Origin: Glaciecola sp965660625
Lineage (GTDB): Bacteria > Pseudomonadota > Gammaproteobacteria > Enterobacterales > Alteromonadaceae
DNA: 64,000 nucleotides
NCBI GenBank assembly: GCA_965660625.1
Contig: CBFIAR010000009.1
Span: forward strand, 62,001 to 126,000
Reading direction: 5' to 3'
The translations under genes were made by a program, and so were the position numbers. The notes below the pieces were generated by a model. The model saw nothing but the letters and a program-made list of their open reading frames with translations, did not search any database and was not told the DNA's origin. Shown piece after piece: positions 1 to 8,015 of this stretch (position 1 is its first letter; each line of letters opens with the position of its first letter).

Positions 1-1
1 A

Positions 2-157
2 TTGCCAGAAAGAGCAAGATGGGTGTTTGTGCTGCACGCCATCGAAGGTTATCGACATGAAGAAATTGCGGCGATGTTGAATATGGCTGTCGGCACCAGT
101 AAAGCGCAGTTTCACAGAGCGAAAGGCCTAATTCAGGGGTGGATGGATGATGAATAG
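2..157 (+). CDS. Sigma-70 family RNA polymerase sigma factor, C-terminal fragment
   Basis: An open frame runs in from the window edge and stops at 155-157, giving 51 residues. The visible part resembles sigma region 4: a helix with EGYRHEEIAAML followed by the recognition-helix stretch GTSKAQFHRAKG. This region binds the -35 promoter element. The start and region 2 lie outside the window, so the subfamily (probably ECF) cannot be fixed. The stop overlaps the next gene, whose ATG codons lie at 147 and 150, so the two are translationally coupled, as is usual for a sigma factor and its anti-sigma partner. Confidence 0.8.
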   Translation: MPERARWVFVLHAIEGYRHEEIAAMLNMAVGTSKAQFHRAKGLIQGWMDDE

Positions 158-719
158 CGATAAAGAAAAGCGTATTGATAAAGGGCTCGAACAAAACGAC
201 GCCAAAGGCAGCACAAATAGCCTTGAAAATAGCATTAATAAATTACATTTGGAAAGACTGCCAGAGCGAGATTTATGGAAAGGTATTGAGCAAGCGATAG
301 AGCGAACTCCAGTGCATTCCGCTAAAGTAAACCAAGTTCATTCGGACAGTCGAACACGTTTTTTTCATAAGTCAAAACCATTGTTGGCCATGGCCGCTAG
401 TCTTATTGTGATTACTTTTGTTGGCTGGATGTCATTTGAAAGTGGAAAAACACTACAAGGTGAAAATTTAGTTGCTGCTTTATCAGAGCAGCACAATGCA
501 CAAAAACAGTCGCTATTAATTCGCTTTAAAGACCAACCTGCCGTGACAGACAACTGGCAAAAACAAATAGATGAATTAGATGAAGCGGCTATAGCGATTA
601 AAAAAGCATTGGCTGAGGAGCCTAATAATCCGGCGCTGCTGAAAATGCTAAAGAATGTTTATCAGCAACAAATGATGATTATAGAGCGAGTGCATGAACC
701 ACGCTGGAAGCGTGTCTGA
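147..719 (+). CDS. Probable membrane-anchored anti-sigma factor or sigma-associated protein
   Basis: This 190-residue protein overlaps the 3' end of the sigma factor gene. It has a charged, cytoplasmic-looking N-terminal part of about 75 residues, one hydrophobic segment near residues 77-95 (LLAMAASLIVITFVGW), and a C-terminal part rich in helix formers and charged residues. The topology and genetic position fit an anti-sigma factor with an N-terminal sigma-binding part and a periplasmic sensor part. No zinc-binding HxxxCxxC motif is visible, so it is not a ZAS-type anti-sigma. A second ATG at 150 is an equally good start. The role is inferred from context and not from recognisable sequence family. 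Confidence 0.6.
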   Translation: MMNSDKEKRIDKGLEQNDAKGSTNSLENSINKLHLERLPERDLWKGIEQAIERTPVHSAKVNQVHSDSRTRFFHKSKPLLAMAASLIVITFVGWMSFESGKTLQGENLVAALSEQHNAQKQSLLIRFKDQPAVTDNWQKQIDELDEAAIAIKKALAEEPNNPALLKMLKNVYQQQMMIIERVHEPRWKRV

Positions 720-770
720 GCATGAAATAGCAACATACAATAACAGAAACATTTAAAAGAAGAGGTAATT

Positions 771-1736
771 ATGAAAATATTAATGGGTCGCACCGCGGCC
801 GTGATTGGATTGGCTTTACTAGCCTTCGCAGCTAACGCTAAGCAAAACGTCGATGAATCGATGGCAGCTGAGCCGAAGGGGAGCGTTGAAATCGAGCATG
901 TGAACGGAAAAGCTAAGATCGTTGGTTGGGATAAAAATGAAGTAAGCGTGACAGGCGAATTAGGTGACTACACGGAAGAATTTAAATTCGAGCGTGATGG
1001 TGCTTCAATTATTATTCATGTGAAGCCAAAAAATAATAAACAGGGGTGGAATAACTGGGGCAGCGAAGAAGGAGACGACCTTGTTATTCACGTGCCATTA
1101 AATAGCCGTGTAGACTATACGTCAACCAATGCTGAGCTTGAAATAAGTGGTATACATGGTGGCGTCAGTGCCGAAGTAGTTAATGGCAATATGGATGTCG
1201 ATGATTTGATTGGACGCATTCGTCTTGAGTCGGTGAACGGTGATATAAAAGCTAGAAGACTTGACGGTGACGTCGTGATAGAAACCGTTAACGGCGATAT
1301 AAAGGGAAAGCATAGCGGCAAAAAAGAACTTAAGCTAAGCACAGTGAATGGTGATATTGCGATTGAGAGTGATAGCCCTGAGGTTAGCGCTGAAACCGTT
1401 AATGGTGAAATAGATCTTAGTTTGCAAGAAGTTGTTGAAGTAAACATGAACACAGTAAATGGCTCGATTGAAGTGACTATGGATTTACAAAAAAATGGTA
1501 GAGTTGAAGCCTCCTCAGTTGGCGGTTCTATCGATCTCATCTTCCAAAAAGGGGTTGCTGCGAGGTTTGATATTGAAGCGCATGCGGGTGGTTCAATAAA
1601 AAATAAAATTACAGATAAAGAACAGAGTAAAGCTGAATATGGGCCCAGACGCTGGTTGGAATTCAGTACTTCAAATCCTACAGGAACCGTCGATATTTCA
1701 ACCGTTCACGGCAGTATCAAAGTATCCACTAAATAG
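771..1736 (+). CDS. Exported DUF4097-type beta-strand repeat protein
   Basis: The 321-residue product begins with a Sec signal peptide (ILMGRTAAVIGLALLAFA, cut likely after AANA near residue 23). The rest is a right-handed beta-solenoid-like series in which VNG recurs about every 18-22 residues: EVVNGNMDV, ESVNGDIKA, ETVNGDIKG, STVNGDIAI, ETVNGEIDL, NTVNGSIEV, ending in VGGSI and VHGSI variants. This is the signature of DUF4097, called a putative adhesin domain. It lies 51 bp after the anti-sigma-like gene on the same strand, with a good ribosome site (AGAGG at about 761), so it is probably co-transcribed with the sigma pair. Its biochemical function is unknown. Confidence 0.8.
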   Translation: MKILMGRTAAVIGLALLAFAANAKQNVDESMAAEPKGSVEIEHVNGKAKIVGWDKNEVSVTGELGDYTEEFKFERDGASIIIHVKPKNNKQGWNNWGSEEGDDLVIHVPLNSRVDYTSTNAELEISGIHGGVSAEVVNGNMDVDDLIGRIRLESVNGDIKARRLDGDVVIETVNGDIKGKHSGKKELKLSTVNGDIAIESDSPEVSAETVNGEIDLSLQEVVEVNMNTVNGSIEVTMDLQKNGRVEASSVGGSIDLIFQKGVAARFDIEAHAGGSIKNKITDKEQSKAEYGPRRWLEFSTSNPTGTVDISTVHGSIKVSTK

Positions 1737-1815
1737 CTTGTTCATATTTTTAAGAATCTTCATGAAAGTTTCATCAAATAGAGATAGTATTTCTCATTCT
1801 AGGGTCAGTTAATGA

Positions 1816-2442
1816 GTGAGAAGTACAATACAAGCTTCAACGATAGTCTACTTTATTGGCGGTGGCGCTGATAAAACGCGTGAGCGCTTCGGTATCATTA
1901 AATGGGGACCGACTAATTTAATGGGCCTCGTTAAAGCTGCGTTTGATATGTCAAAGGGAGCTGGTTGTGAAACTAAATATTACGGTTACCTAGATAAGAA
2001 AAAAATCATTCATAGCATTGTTAAGCAAAAGCTTAAGAATCCGGATATTAGGATTAACTTGGTCGGCCACAGTCGTGGCGGCTCTGTTGCCAAAGATATA
2101 GCGATGAGAGCGTTGCGCAAGTTGAACATTCGCGCCAATGTGGTCGTTTCACTAGATCCAGTCAAAGCGAAACCTCGCAATCGCTACAGAGTACCCAGCA
2201 AAAAGAACCTTGAAAATGTAAAAACTTTTGTTTGTATTTTTGCAAACCCGATTAAACGCGATGCAACCGATTATATTGCAATGGTTGGAGGGCAATACGG
2301 TGTGCGCTTAAAACCAAATTGTCACTATTTTGTAGCCGCGAATGTTAATCATGGTCAGCCGATGCCGATGCTTAAAGTGGCTTTAGACAATATGGGGCAA
2401 AACGCTTGGGAGATGTTGCTGAGGGAGTCAAGAAAAGCATGA
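1816..2442 (+). CDS. Lipase-like alpha/beta-hydrolase fold protein
   Basis: The 208-residue protein has a nucleophile elbow GHSRGG with Ser at about residue 86 after a predicted beta strand (IRINLVGHS). This is the layout of lipase-class alpha/beta hydrolases. Later there is an Asp in SLDPVK and a His in NVNHGQPM that could complete a triad. No signal peptide is visible. The start is a GTG; an ATG four bases upstream (1812) is in another frame and soon stops. The stop overlaps the ATG of the transporter gene (ATGA, 2439-2442), implying translational coupling. The substrate is unknown; similar folds occur in phospholipase effectors, but nothing here proves that. Confidence 0.55.
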   Translation: MRSTIQASTIVYFIGGGADKTRERFGIIKWGPTNLMGLVKAAFDMSKGAGCETKYYGYLDKKKIIHSIVKQKLKNPDIRINLVGHSRGGSVAKDIAMRALRKLNIRANVVVSLDPVKAKPRNRYRVPSKKNLENVKTFVCIFANPIKRDATDYIAMVGGQYGVRLKPNCHYFVAANVNHGQPMPMLKVALDNMGQNAWEMLLRESRKA

Positions 2443-3623
2443 ACTACGTGCGTTCAGCAATAGACGTATTTTTAGTTTTTTTGAAATTGGGTTTTACTGC
2501 GTTTGGCGGTCCAGTTGCCCATCTGGCTTTCTTTAGAGAAGAGTTTGTTGTCCGTAAAAAGTGGGTAACGGAGTCTGACTATTCAGAAATAGTTGCGCTC
2601 TGTCAGTTCCTGCCCGGCCCAGCCAGCAGCCAAGTGGGATTGACTATTGGCTTGTCTCGGTCTGGGTATTTAGGTTCTATCTCGGCATGGCTTGGGTTTA
2701 CTTTGCCCTCCGCGATACTACTTTTGCTGCTAGCGTTAGGTTATTCACATTATGGCGATATTATTCCATCAGGCCTATTAACAGGATTAAAAATAGTCAC
2801 GGTTGCCGTTGTGGCTCAAGCAGTATGGGGTATGGCGAAAAGCATTTGTACTGATACAACGCGTATTACTATCATGTTGTGCTCAGCGGCTGCGCTATTG
2901 CTGTTCCAGTCTATTTACGCTCCGTTATTAGTGATTTTTATTGCCGGCATTCTTGGTGTCTTGTTATTTAAACCTGCATTGGATTTGGTAAAGAGCGACC
3001 TGATTTTTTCAATATCTCGTTTCAGCGGTACTGTATGGTTTCTAATCTTTTTGTTGCTCATGTTCGGCCTCCCTGTTCTTCAACTTGTCGTAAATGAGCC
3101 AGTTATAGATATTATAAGCGCATTTTTTCGCTCAGGAAGCCTCGTATTTGGTGGAGGACACGTTGTTCTTCCTCTGCTTGAAAGTGAAATGGTAAAAACT
3201 GCTTGGGTAGGCAAAGAAGCGTTTTTAGCTGGTTACGGAGCAACGCAGGCGGTTCCGGGCCCGTTGTTCACTTTCTCTGCGTTTTTGGGAGGCGTATTGA
3301 ATGGGCCAATCAGCGGAGTATTTGGTGGCTTACTCGCTTTATTTTCCATTTTCTTACCGTCATTCCTGTTGGTTTATGCAATATTACCTTTCTGGCAAAA
3401 CTTAAGAACAAAGCCTCGCATACGAGCAGCACTGGTGGGCATAAATGCTAGCGTAGTGGGTATTTTGTTTGCAGCACTCTATCAACCGGTGTTCGTGGGT
3501 GGCGTGTCAGGTACAAATGACTTTATCGGAGTAATAGTAGCGTTTGCCGCGTTAATGTACTGGAGACTACCGCCATGGTTAGTTGTGATAGCAGGTGGAA
3601 CAATAGGGGCGCTAACTTTATAA
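2439..3623 (+). CDS. chrA: Chromate transporter family protein (ChrA-like)
   Basis: This hydrophobic protein of 394 residues has the two halves of the CHR superfamily. The N-terminal half carries FGGPVAHLAFF followed by LCQFLPGPASSQ. The C-terminal half carries the related FGGGHVVLPLLE and ATQAVPGPLFTF. About ten membrane segments are apparent. Long-chain CHR proteins export chromate, and possibly sulfate, by a proton-linked mechanism; chromate specificity cannot be read from sequence alone. I chose the ATG at 2439, which overlaps the hydrolase stop and follows GGGAG. An upstream in-frame start at 2406 would add 11 polar residues within the previous gene. Confidence 0.85.
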   Translation: MNYVRSAIDVFLVFLKLGFTAFGGPVAHLAFFREEFVVRKKWVTESDYSEIVALCQFLPGPASSQVGLTIGLSRSGYLGSISAWLGFTLPSAILLLLLALGYSHYGDIIPSGLLTGLKIVTVAVVAQAVWGMAKSICTDTTRITIMLCSAAALLLFQSIYAPLLVIFIAGILGVLLFKPALDLVKSDLIFSISRFSGTVWFLIFLLLMFGLPVLQLVVNEPVIDIISAFFRSGSLVFGGGHVVLPLLESEMVKTAWVGKEAFLAGYGATQAVPGPLFTFSAFLGGVLNGPISGVFGGLLALFSIFLPSFLLVYAILPFWQNLRTKPRIRAALVGINASVVGILFAALYQPVFVGGVSGTNDFIGVIVAFAALMYWRLPPWLVVIAGGTIGALTL

Positions 3624-3802
3624 ATATTGTTCTGTTTTACATGATCAATTGCAAAGACCCTGCATATGCCGACTCCAGGTTTTTTAACGCCAAATTGTGA
3701 CTCTATATTAAGCGTTCGATTTATTTTTCCTCATATTTTTAACAGACAAAGTAGTTTTTTTCACGCATAATAATCGGCCCAAAATACAACTGTGCGCTGC
3801 AA

Positions 3803-5191
3803 TTGAAATTTCAAGATAAACCTAAAAGAGATGACGTCGAACAGCTCAAGATACCTCCGCATTCCATAGAGGCGGAACAATCTGTGCTGGGTAGTATGAT
3901 GATCGCGCCCGATTCTTGGGATAAGGTTGCTGAAATTGTTGTAGAGAGTGATTTCTACAATCGTTCGCATCGCACTATTTTCGGTGCAATTATAAAGCTT
4001 TTAAGCAGCAATCAGTCTGTAGATACAGTTACAGTAAAAGATACGCTTGCTCAGAGCGGTTTACTAGAAGAAGCCGGTGGTTTCTCATATCTCATCGAAC
4101 TCGCAAAAAACACACCGAGTGCAGCAAATGTAACTGCCTATGCCAACGTCATTCGCGAACGTGCCATTGTGCGAGAGTTGATTGGTGTTGCACACGATAT
4201 TGCTGATGTAGGGTACAATCCTGAAGGTAGAAACAGCGCTGATATTTTAGATTTAGCTGAATCTAAGGTATTTGAAATTGCGGAGAAACGCACGGGTGAA
4301 AATGAAGGCCCCAAAGACGTTACTACCGTTCTAACAAAAACAGTTAACAGACTTGATGAATTAGTTAAGCAAGGGCGAGATATAACCGGCGTTTCGACGG
4401 GATACACGGACCTTGATGACAAAACCAGTGGATTACAACGTTCTGATTTAATTATTGTCGCTGCACGTCCTTCTATGGGTAAAACGACCTTTGCAATGAA
4501 CTTATGTGAAAATGCAATGATGTTGCAGGACAAGCCAGTACTAGTATTCAGTCTTGAAATGCCCGCTGAACAAATCATGATGAGGATGCTTGCATCACTC
4601 AGTCGAGTAAATCAAACCCACATTCGAACTGCGCAACTTGATGACGAAGAATGGGCGAGAATGTCAGGTACTATTAAAACGCTGAAAAAGAAAGACAACC
4701 TTTACATTGATGACTCATCTGGCCTTACGCCGATGGAACTTCGAACACGTGCGAGAAAAATAGCGCGCGACAATGGCGGTATCTCTTTAATCATGATTGA
4801 TTATCTACAACTCATGCGAGTGCCGTCACTCAGTGAAAATAGAACGCTAGAAATTGCAGAAATTTCACGTTCACTAAAAGCGCTAGCAAAAGAACTTGAA
4901 GTGCCAGTTGTGGCGTTGTCACAGCTAAATCGAACACTAGAGCAGCGAGCGGATAAACGACCCATTAACTCTGATTTGCGTGAGTCGGGGTCAATAGAGC
5001 AAGATGCGGATTTAATTATGTTCATCTATCGAGATGAGGTTTATAACGAAGCTTCTGAAATGAAAGGTATCGCTGAAATTATTATTGGTAAGCAGCGGAA
5101 TGGGCCCATTGGAACAAGTCGATTGACGTTCCAAGGTCAATTCTCGCGCTTTGATAATTACGCAGGCCCAGCATTCGAAGACGAGTATTAA
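3803..5191 (+). CDS. dnaB: Replicative DNA helicase DnaB
   Basis: The 462-residue protein matches DnaB throughout. The N-terminal domain starts at about residue 17 (PPHSIEAEQSVLGSMM). The RecA-type motor has Walker A RPSMGKTT with Lys at about 227, the segment VFSLEMPAEQI, Walker B LIMIDYLQLM, and the end segment DLRESGSIEQDADLI. It forms the hexameric fork helicase that loads primase. No ATG fits: the frame is open back only to 3755 and the only plausible start is the TTG at 3803, with no clear ribosome site before it. Homologues usually follow rplI; here the upstream neighbour is the chrA-like gene. Confidence 0.97.
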   Translation: MKFQDKPKRDDVEQLKIPPHSIEAEQSVLGSMMIAPDSWDKVAEIVVESDFYNRSHRTIFGAIIKLLSSNQSVDTVTVKDTLAQSGLLEEAGGFSYLIELAKNTPSAANVTAYANVIRERAIVRELIGVAHDIADVGYNPEGRNSADILDLAESKVFEIAEKRTGENEGPKDVTTVLTKTVNRLDELVKQGRDITGVSTGYTDLDDKTSGLQRSDLIIVAARPSMGKTTFAMNLCENAMMLQDKPVLVFSLEMPAEQIMMRMLASLSRVNQTHIRTAQLDDEEWARMSGTIKTLKKKDNLYIDDSSGLTPMELRTRARKIARDNGGISLIMIDYLQLMRVPSLSENRTLEIAEISRSLKALAKELEVPVVALSQLNRTLEQRADKRPINSDLRESGSIEQDADLIMFIYRDEVYNEASEMKGIAEIIIGKQRNGPIGTSRLTFQGQFSRFDNYAGPAFEDEY

Positions 5192-5995
5192 CGGTCTCAC
5201 TATTTAATTTTGTTGTCCGAAAATCATCAAGCAACCAAGCAGCGATGCGACAGTTCATTTTTCAGTTAAATTACAAATAATCTACTCTGATTATTTAAAC
5301 CTATATGGCTCTTAATTCCTTTTAAATCCCCTCATTGCGTAAAACTATGAATTAATTTTGCATAGATATACCGAGTTGATTTAGTCTATTCTTTCATTCA
5401 GCTTCACTTTTACATGAATTTAAGTACCATGCGATGATTTTATTAAGTAGTGCAAAGCCTTGCTCCTTTGTCTCCAATATCATCTTCATTTAATCCCCAC
5501 TAAGACAAATGAATGAATGCTGTTTTCACCTTGTATTTATAATTTAAATATCTGTAATTATTAATTATTTTTTAATTCCAATTAAAGTTTACAGTTGGTT
5601 TATTTTCAGCATCTTAATTCATTATTAATTTAGCTGTTAATTCAACAGAAAAAATATGTTTTTCAATTATAAAGTAATTAAAATTCATAAGGCGGTTAAA
5701 TGGTAACCATAATTTGATTGTTAAGTAACCAATTTTAATGGGTATGACGAACGTGTAAAAATTAATTACGTATGAGTTCTTATGCTTACGTATGTTTGTT
5801 TCTAAGGGATGTACGCGAGCTTGATAAATTACGAGGCCAAAGTTCGAGTTTCTTTACATCAAAAATGTTTACACGCCAATTTTTTGACGCATAATGAGGT
5901 TCAGATTTTTCACGCTGCAGTTCGTTCATAAAAGCTGAATGTGCACATGATTTATCTGATTCACTCAACTACGCAATCAAAATTGGAATTTAGTT
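5192..5995. other. AT-rich intergenic region of about 800 bp
   Basis: This stretch between dnaB and the subtilase gene is markedly AT-rich, with many TTAATT and AATTAAT runs. I see no convincing gene, RNA or terminator. A 60-codon minus-strand frame at 5786-5968 has no ribosome site or recognisable content. It presumably holds the promoter of the subtilase gene. The only clear structure is a pair of 9-bp direct repeats listed separately. Confidence 0.6.
5766..5794. repeat. Pair of TTACGTATG direct repeats 20 bp apart
   Basis: TTACGTATG occurs at 5766-5774 and again at 5786-5794. The start-to-start distance is 20 bp, about two helical turns, and each copy contains the palindrome TACGTA. Such spacing would suit a regulator binding one face of the DNA about 200 bp upstream of the subtilase start. 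This is pattern only; no known site is recognised. Confidence 0.3.
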
Positions 5996-7744
5996 ATGAG
6001 CAAAAACAATAATATTAAAAAGTTACGAAGAGGTAATCAAATAACCTCGGTTTTTTTTGGATTTACAATGGCGTTTACTGCTGCTGCATGGGGCCTATCC
6101 ATTTTTTCAAGTGGCGACGAATACATATTGCAAGGTGCTAGTCGCCCCGCGCTAATTTCTGCTATTCAAGCAGAAAATGGTGTCATCATCCATGAATTCA
6201 AGCTTATCCAAGCGGTTTCCGCAAAGCTAACAGATGAACAGGTTCAGGGTATTTCTTCACGTAATGCAATGATTCGTTTCTTTAATGAAAACAATAAGCT
6301 TATTTTATCAGCAGCTAAAGATTCGAGATTAATGGAAGGTCGAGCAATTTCTCACAGTACACCTCGCAATTCACAAATTCCTAAGCAGATTGGTGCAAAC
6401 GATCTTCATATAGAAGGAATAACGGGTAAAGGTGTAACCGTTGCAATTATTGATAGCGGACTAGGTCAGTTTGCTGCGTTGCAACAAAACACGCAAGGCC
6501 AAAAAAGAAGCATCACAGTGGTTAATTCATCAGGTGAAGATGCGGCAGCTTCTCAAGATTTGAATGGTCACGGCTCACATGTGGCGAGTATTCTTGCTGA
6601 TAGCTCCAGTATTTTTGATCAATATGGTGCTCCTACAGGTGCACACAGCGGTGTTGCACCCGATGTAAATTTGGTCATGATCAAAGCATTTGACGAACAA
6701 GGTAAAGCGTCTTACTCATCTGTTCTAAAAAGTATTGAATACGTAATTGATAATAAAGAACGTCTAGATATCAAAGTGTTAAATGTTGCCTTTAGTTTTC
6801 CAGCCACCTCTTTGTACTGGGAAGATCCAATTAACCAAGCGCTTATGCGAGCTTGGGAAAAAGGTATTACAGTTGTTGCTCCTGCTGGTAACGGTAACAA
6901 TAAAGATATGAGTATAGGCGTTCCAGGCAATAATCCTTACGTCATCACAGTGGGCGCAATGGACGATAATAGCACTCCATTCGATACATCTGATGATGTT
7001 GTTGCTTCATTCTCTAGTTTTGGCCCAACACGAGAGGGCTTTATGAAGCCGGAAGTGCTTGCACCAGGTGCCAACGTTAAAGGACTAGTTGCAGGAAATA
7101 GTCGCTTATCTGAGAAAAACAAGAAATTTGGAATTTCAGGTACTTCTCAGGCAACTGCGGTTACTGCAGGCGTGGTTGCACTTATGATTCAGCAAGATCC
7201 AAGTTTAACTCCTGACGAGATCAAATGTCGCTTAATGTCGTCAGCGTCGCAAGCTAGAAAGCCGAATGGCGCACTAGCGTTTAGCCGTTTTGCACAAGGA
7301 GCAGGACTTGTTAATGCCTCCGCAGCCATTAACGCCACAATTGTAGATTGTGCAAATAACGATCTTGATATCTATAGTGATATTAATTTGAGAAATGTTT
7401 ATGTTGGTCCAAATGGTTTAGAGGGTGAAGGTAAACTCTCCAACGACTTTATTTGGAACAAAAATAGTGCTGAGCAAAATGAACCGTTCATAGAAGGCGT
7501 TGTTTGGAACAACGAACAAGCTCAGCCGCGCAAGGTAGTTGCGGAAGGCGTTGTTTGGAACAACGAACAAGCTCAGTCACGCAAGGTAGTTGCGGAAGGC
7601 GTTGTTTGGAACAACGAACGAGCTCAGCCCCGCAAATTAGTTGCGGAAGGCGTTGTTTGGAACAACGAACGAGCTCATCCACGCCAAGTAATGGCAGAAG
7701 GCGTTGTTTGGAACAACGAACTCACGAAATTTGATGTTAATTAA
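5996..7744 (+). CDS. Secreted S8 (subtilisin) family serine protease with C-terminal tandem repeats
   Basis: The 582-residue protein has an N-terminal hydrophobic export segment (residues 17-37) and a propeptide-like region (about 45-110). The S8 catalytic domain runs from about 140 to 455. The triad is visible: Asp153 in AIIDSGLG, His192 in NGHGSHVAS, Ser384 in GTSQATAV, with an oxyanion Asn near 299 in PAGNGN. The tail contains five 17-residue repeats starting EGVVWNNE plus one degenerate copy (FIWNKN) just before them. Tryptophan-rich VVWGN or IVWGD-like tails are known from other S8 proteases. The next gene encodes a sensor kinase on the same strand, 270 bp away. Substrate and final location are unknown. 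Confidence 0.88.
   Translation: MSKNNNIKKLRRGNQITSVFFGFTMAFTAAAWGLSIFSSGDEYILQGASRPALISAIQAENGVIIHEFKLIQAVSAKLTDEQVQGISSRNAMIRFFNENNKLILSAAKDSRLMEGRAISHSTPRNSQIPKQIGANDLHIEGITGKGVTVAIIDSGLGQFAALQQNTQGQKRSITVVNSSGEDAAASQDLNGHGSHVASILADSSSIFDQYGAPTGAHSGVAPDVNLVMIKAFDEQGKASYSSVLKSIEYVIDNKERLDIKVLNVAFSFPATSLYWEDPINQALMRAWEKGITVVAPAGNGNNKDMSIGVPGNNPYVITVGAMDDNSTPFDTSDDVVASFSSFGPTREGFMKPEVLAPGANVKGLVAGNSRLSEKNKKFGISGTSQATAVTAGVVALMIQQDPSLTPDEIKCRLMSSASQARKPNGALAFSRFAQGAGLVNASAAINATIVDCANNDLDIYSDINLRNVYVGPNGLEGEGKLSNDFIWNKNSAEQNEPFIEGVVWNNEQAQPRKVVAEGVVWNNEQAQSRKVVAEGVVWNNERAQPRKLVAEGVVWNNERAHPRQVMAEGVVWNNELTKFDVN
7493..7721 (+). repeat. Five 51-bp in-frame tandem repeats with a palindromic core
   Basis: Copies begin at 7493, 7544, 7595, 7646 and 7697, exactly 51 bp (17 codons) apart. 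The first 25 bases of each copy are identical in all five, while the remaining 26 vary. Inside the fixed core is an inverted repeat, CGTTGTT and AACAACG separated by TGG (7498-7514 in copy 1). A degenerate protein-level copy precedes the array. The array encodes the EGVVWNNE repeats of the subtilase tail. Confidence 0.92.
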
Positions 7745-8015
7745 GGATAAAAGGTTAATTTTTTATTAATTGTATGAAATGATTCAGACTTTATCGTGGC
7801 TAAATTAGATAAAAAGATATCTAGTAGCTAACAAGCTAGTTTAGGGCCTTGCAGTGAGCGGGCTCTTTCCTTTTAGATTGAAATGTTTTTGTGTTCGTAG
7901 AGATTAAAAAGCGAATTCATACAATTTTTCATATGTTTCGATAAAGTTATTTTGGTTTTGATTTCATAAATGTTTTAGACTGATATTTGTGTATAAAAAA
8001 TGTTTAGTAATAGAA

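Noticed and set aside
1115..1540. 141-codon frame opposite the DUF4097 gene
   Set aside because: It mirrors the regular VNG repeat codons and has no ribosome site or recognisable domain.
1801..1815. AGGGTCAGTTAATG before the hydrolase gene as a copy of the same element
   Set aside because: It matches over only eight bases and has no palindrome.
5786..5968. 60-codon minus-strand frame upstream of the subtilase
   Set aside because: No ribosome site, no family resemblance, and it lies in AT-rich DNA.
7493..7721. Possible CRISPR-like array, because conserved 25-base units alternate with variable 26-base parts
   Set aside because: The variable parts are near-copies of each other, the array is fully in frame in a protease gene, and there are no cas genes.
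7488..7734. Two repetitive reading frames over the subtilase tail, one on each strand
   Set aside because: They exist only because the 51-bp repeat is a multiple of three, so any stop-free frame is copied. They have no start context of their own.
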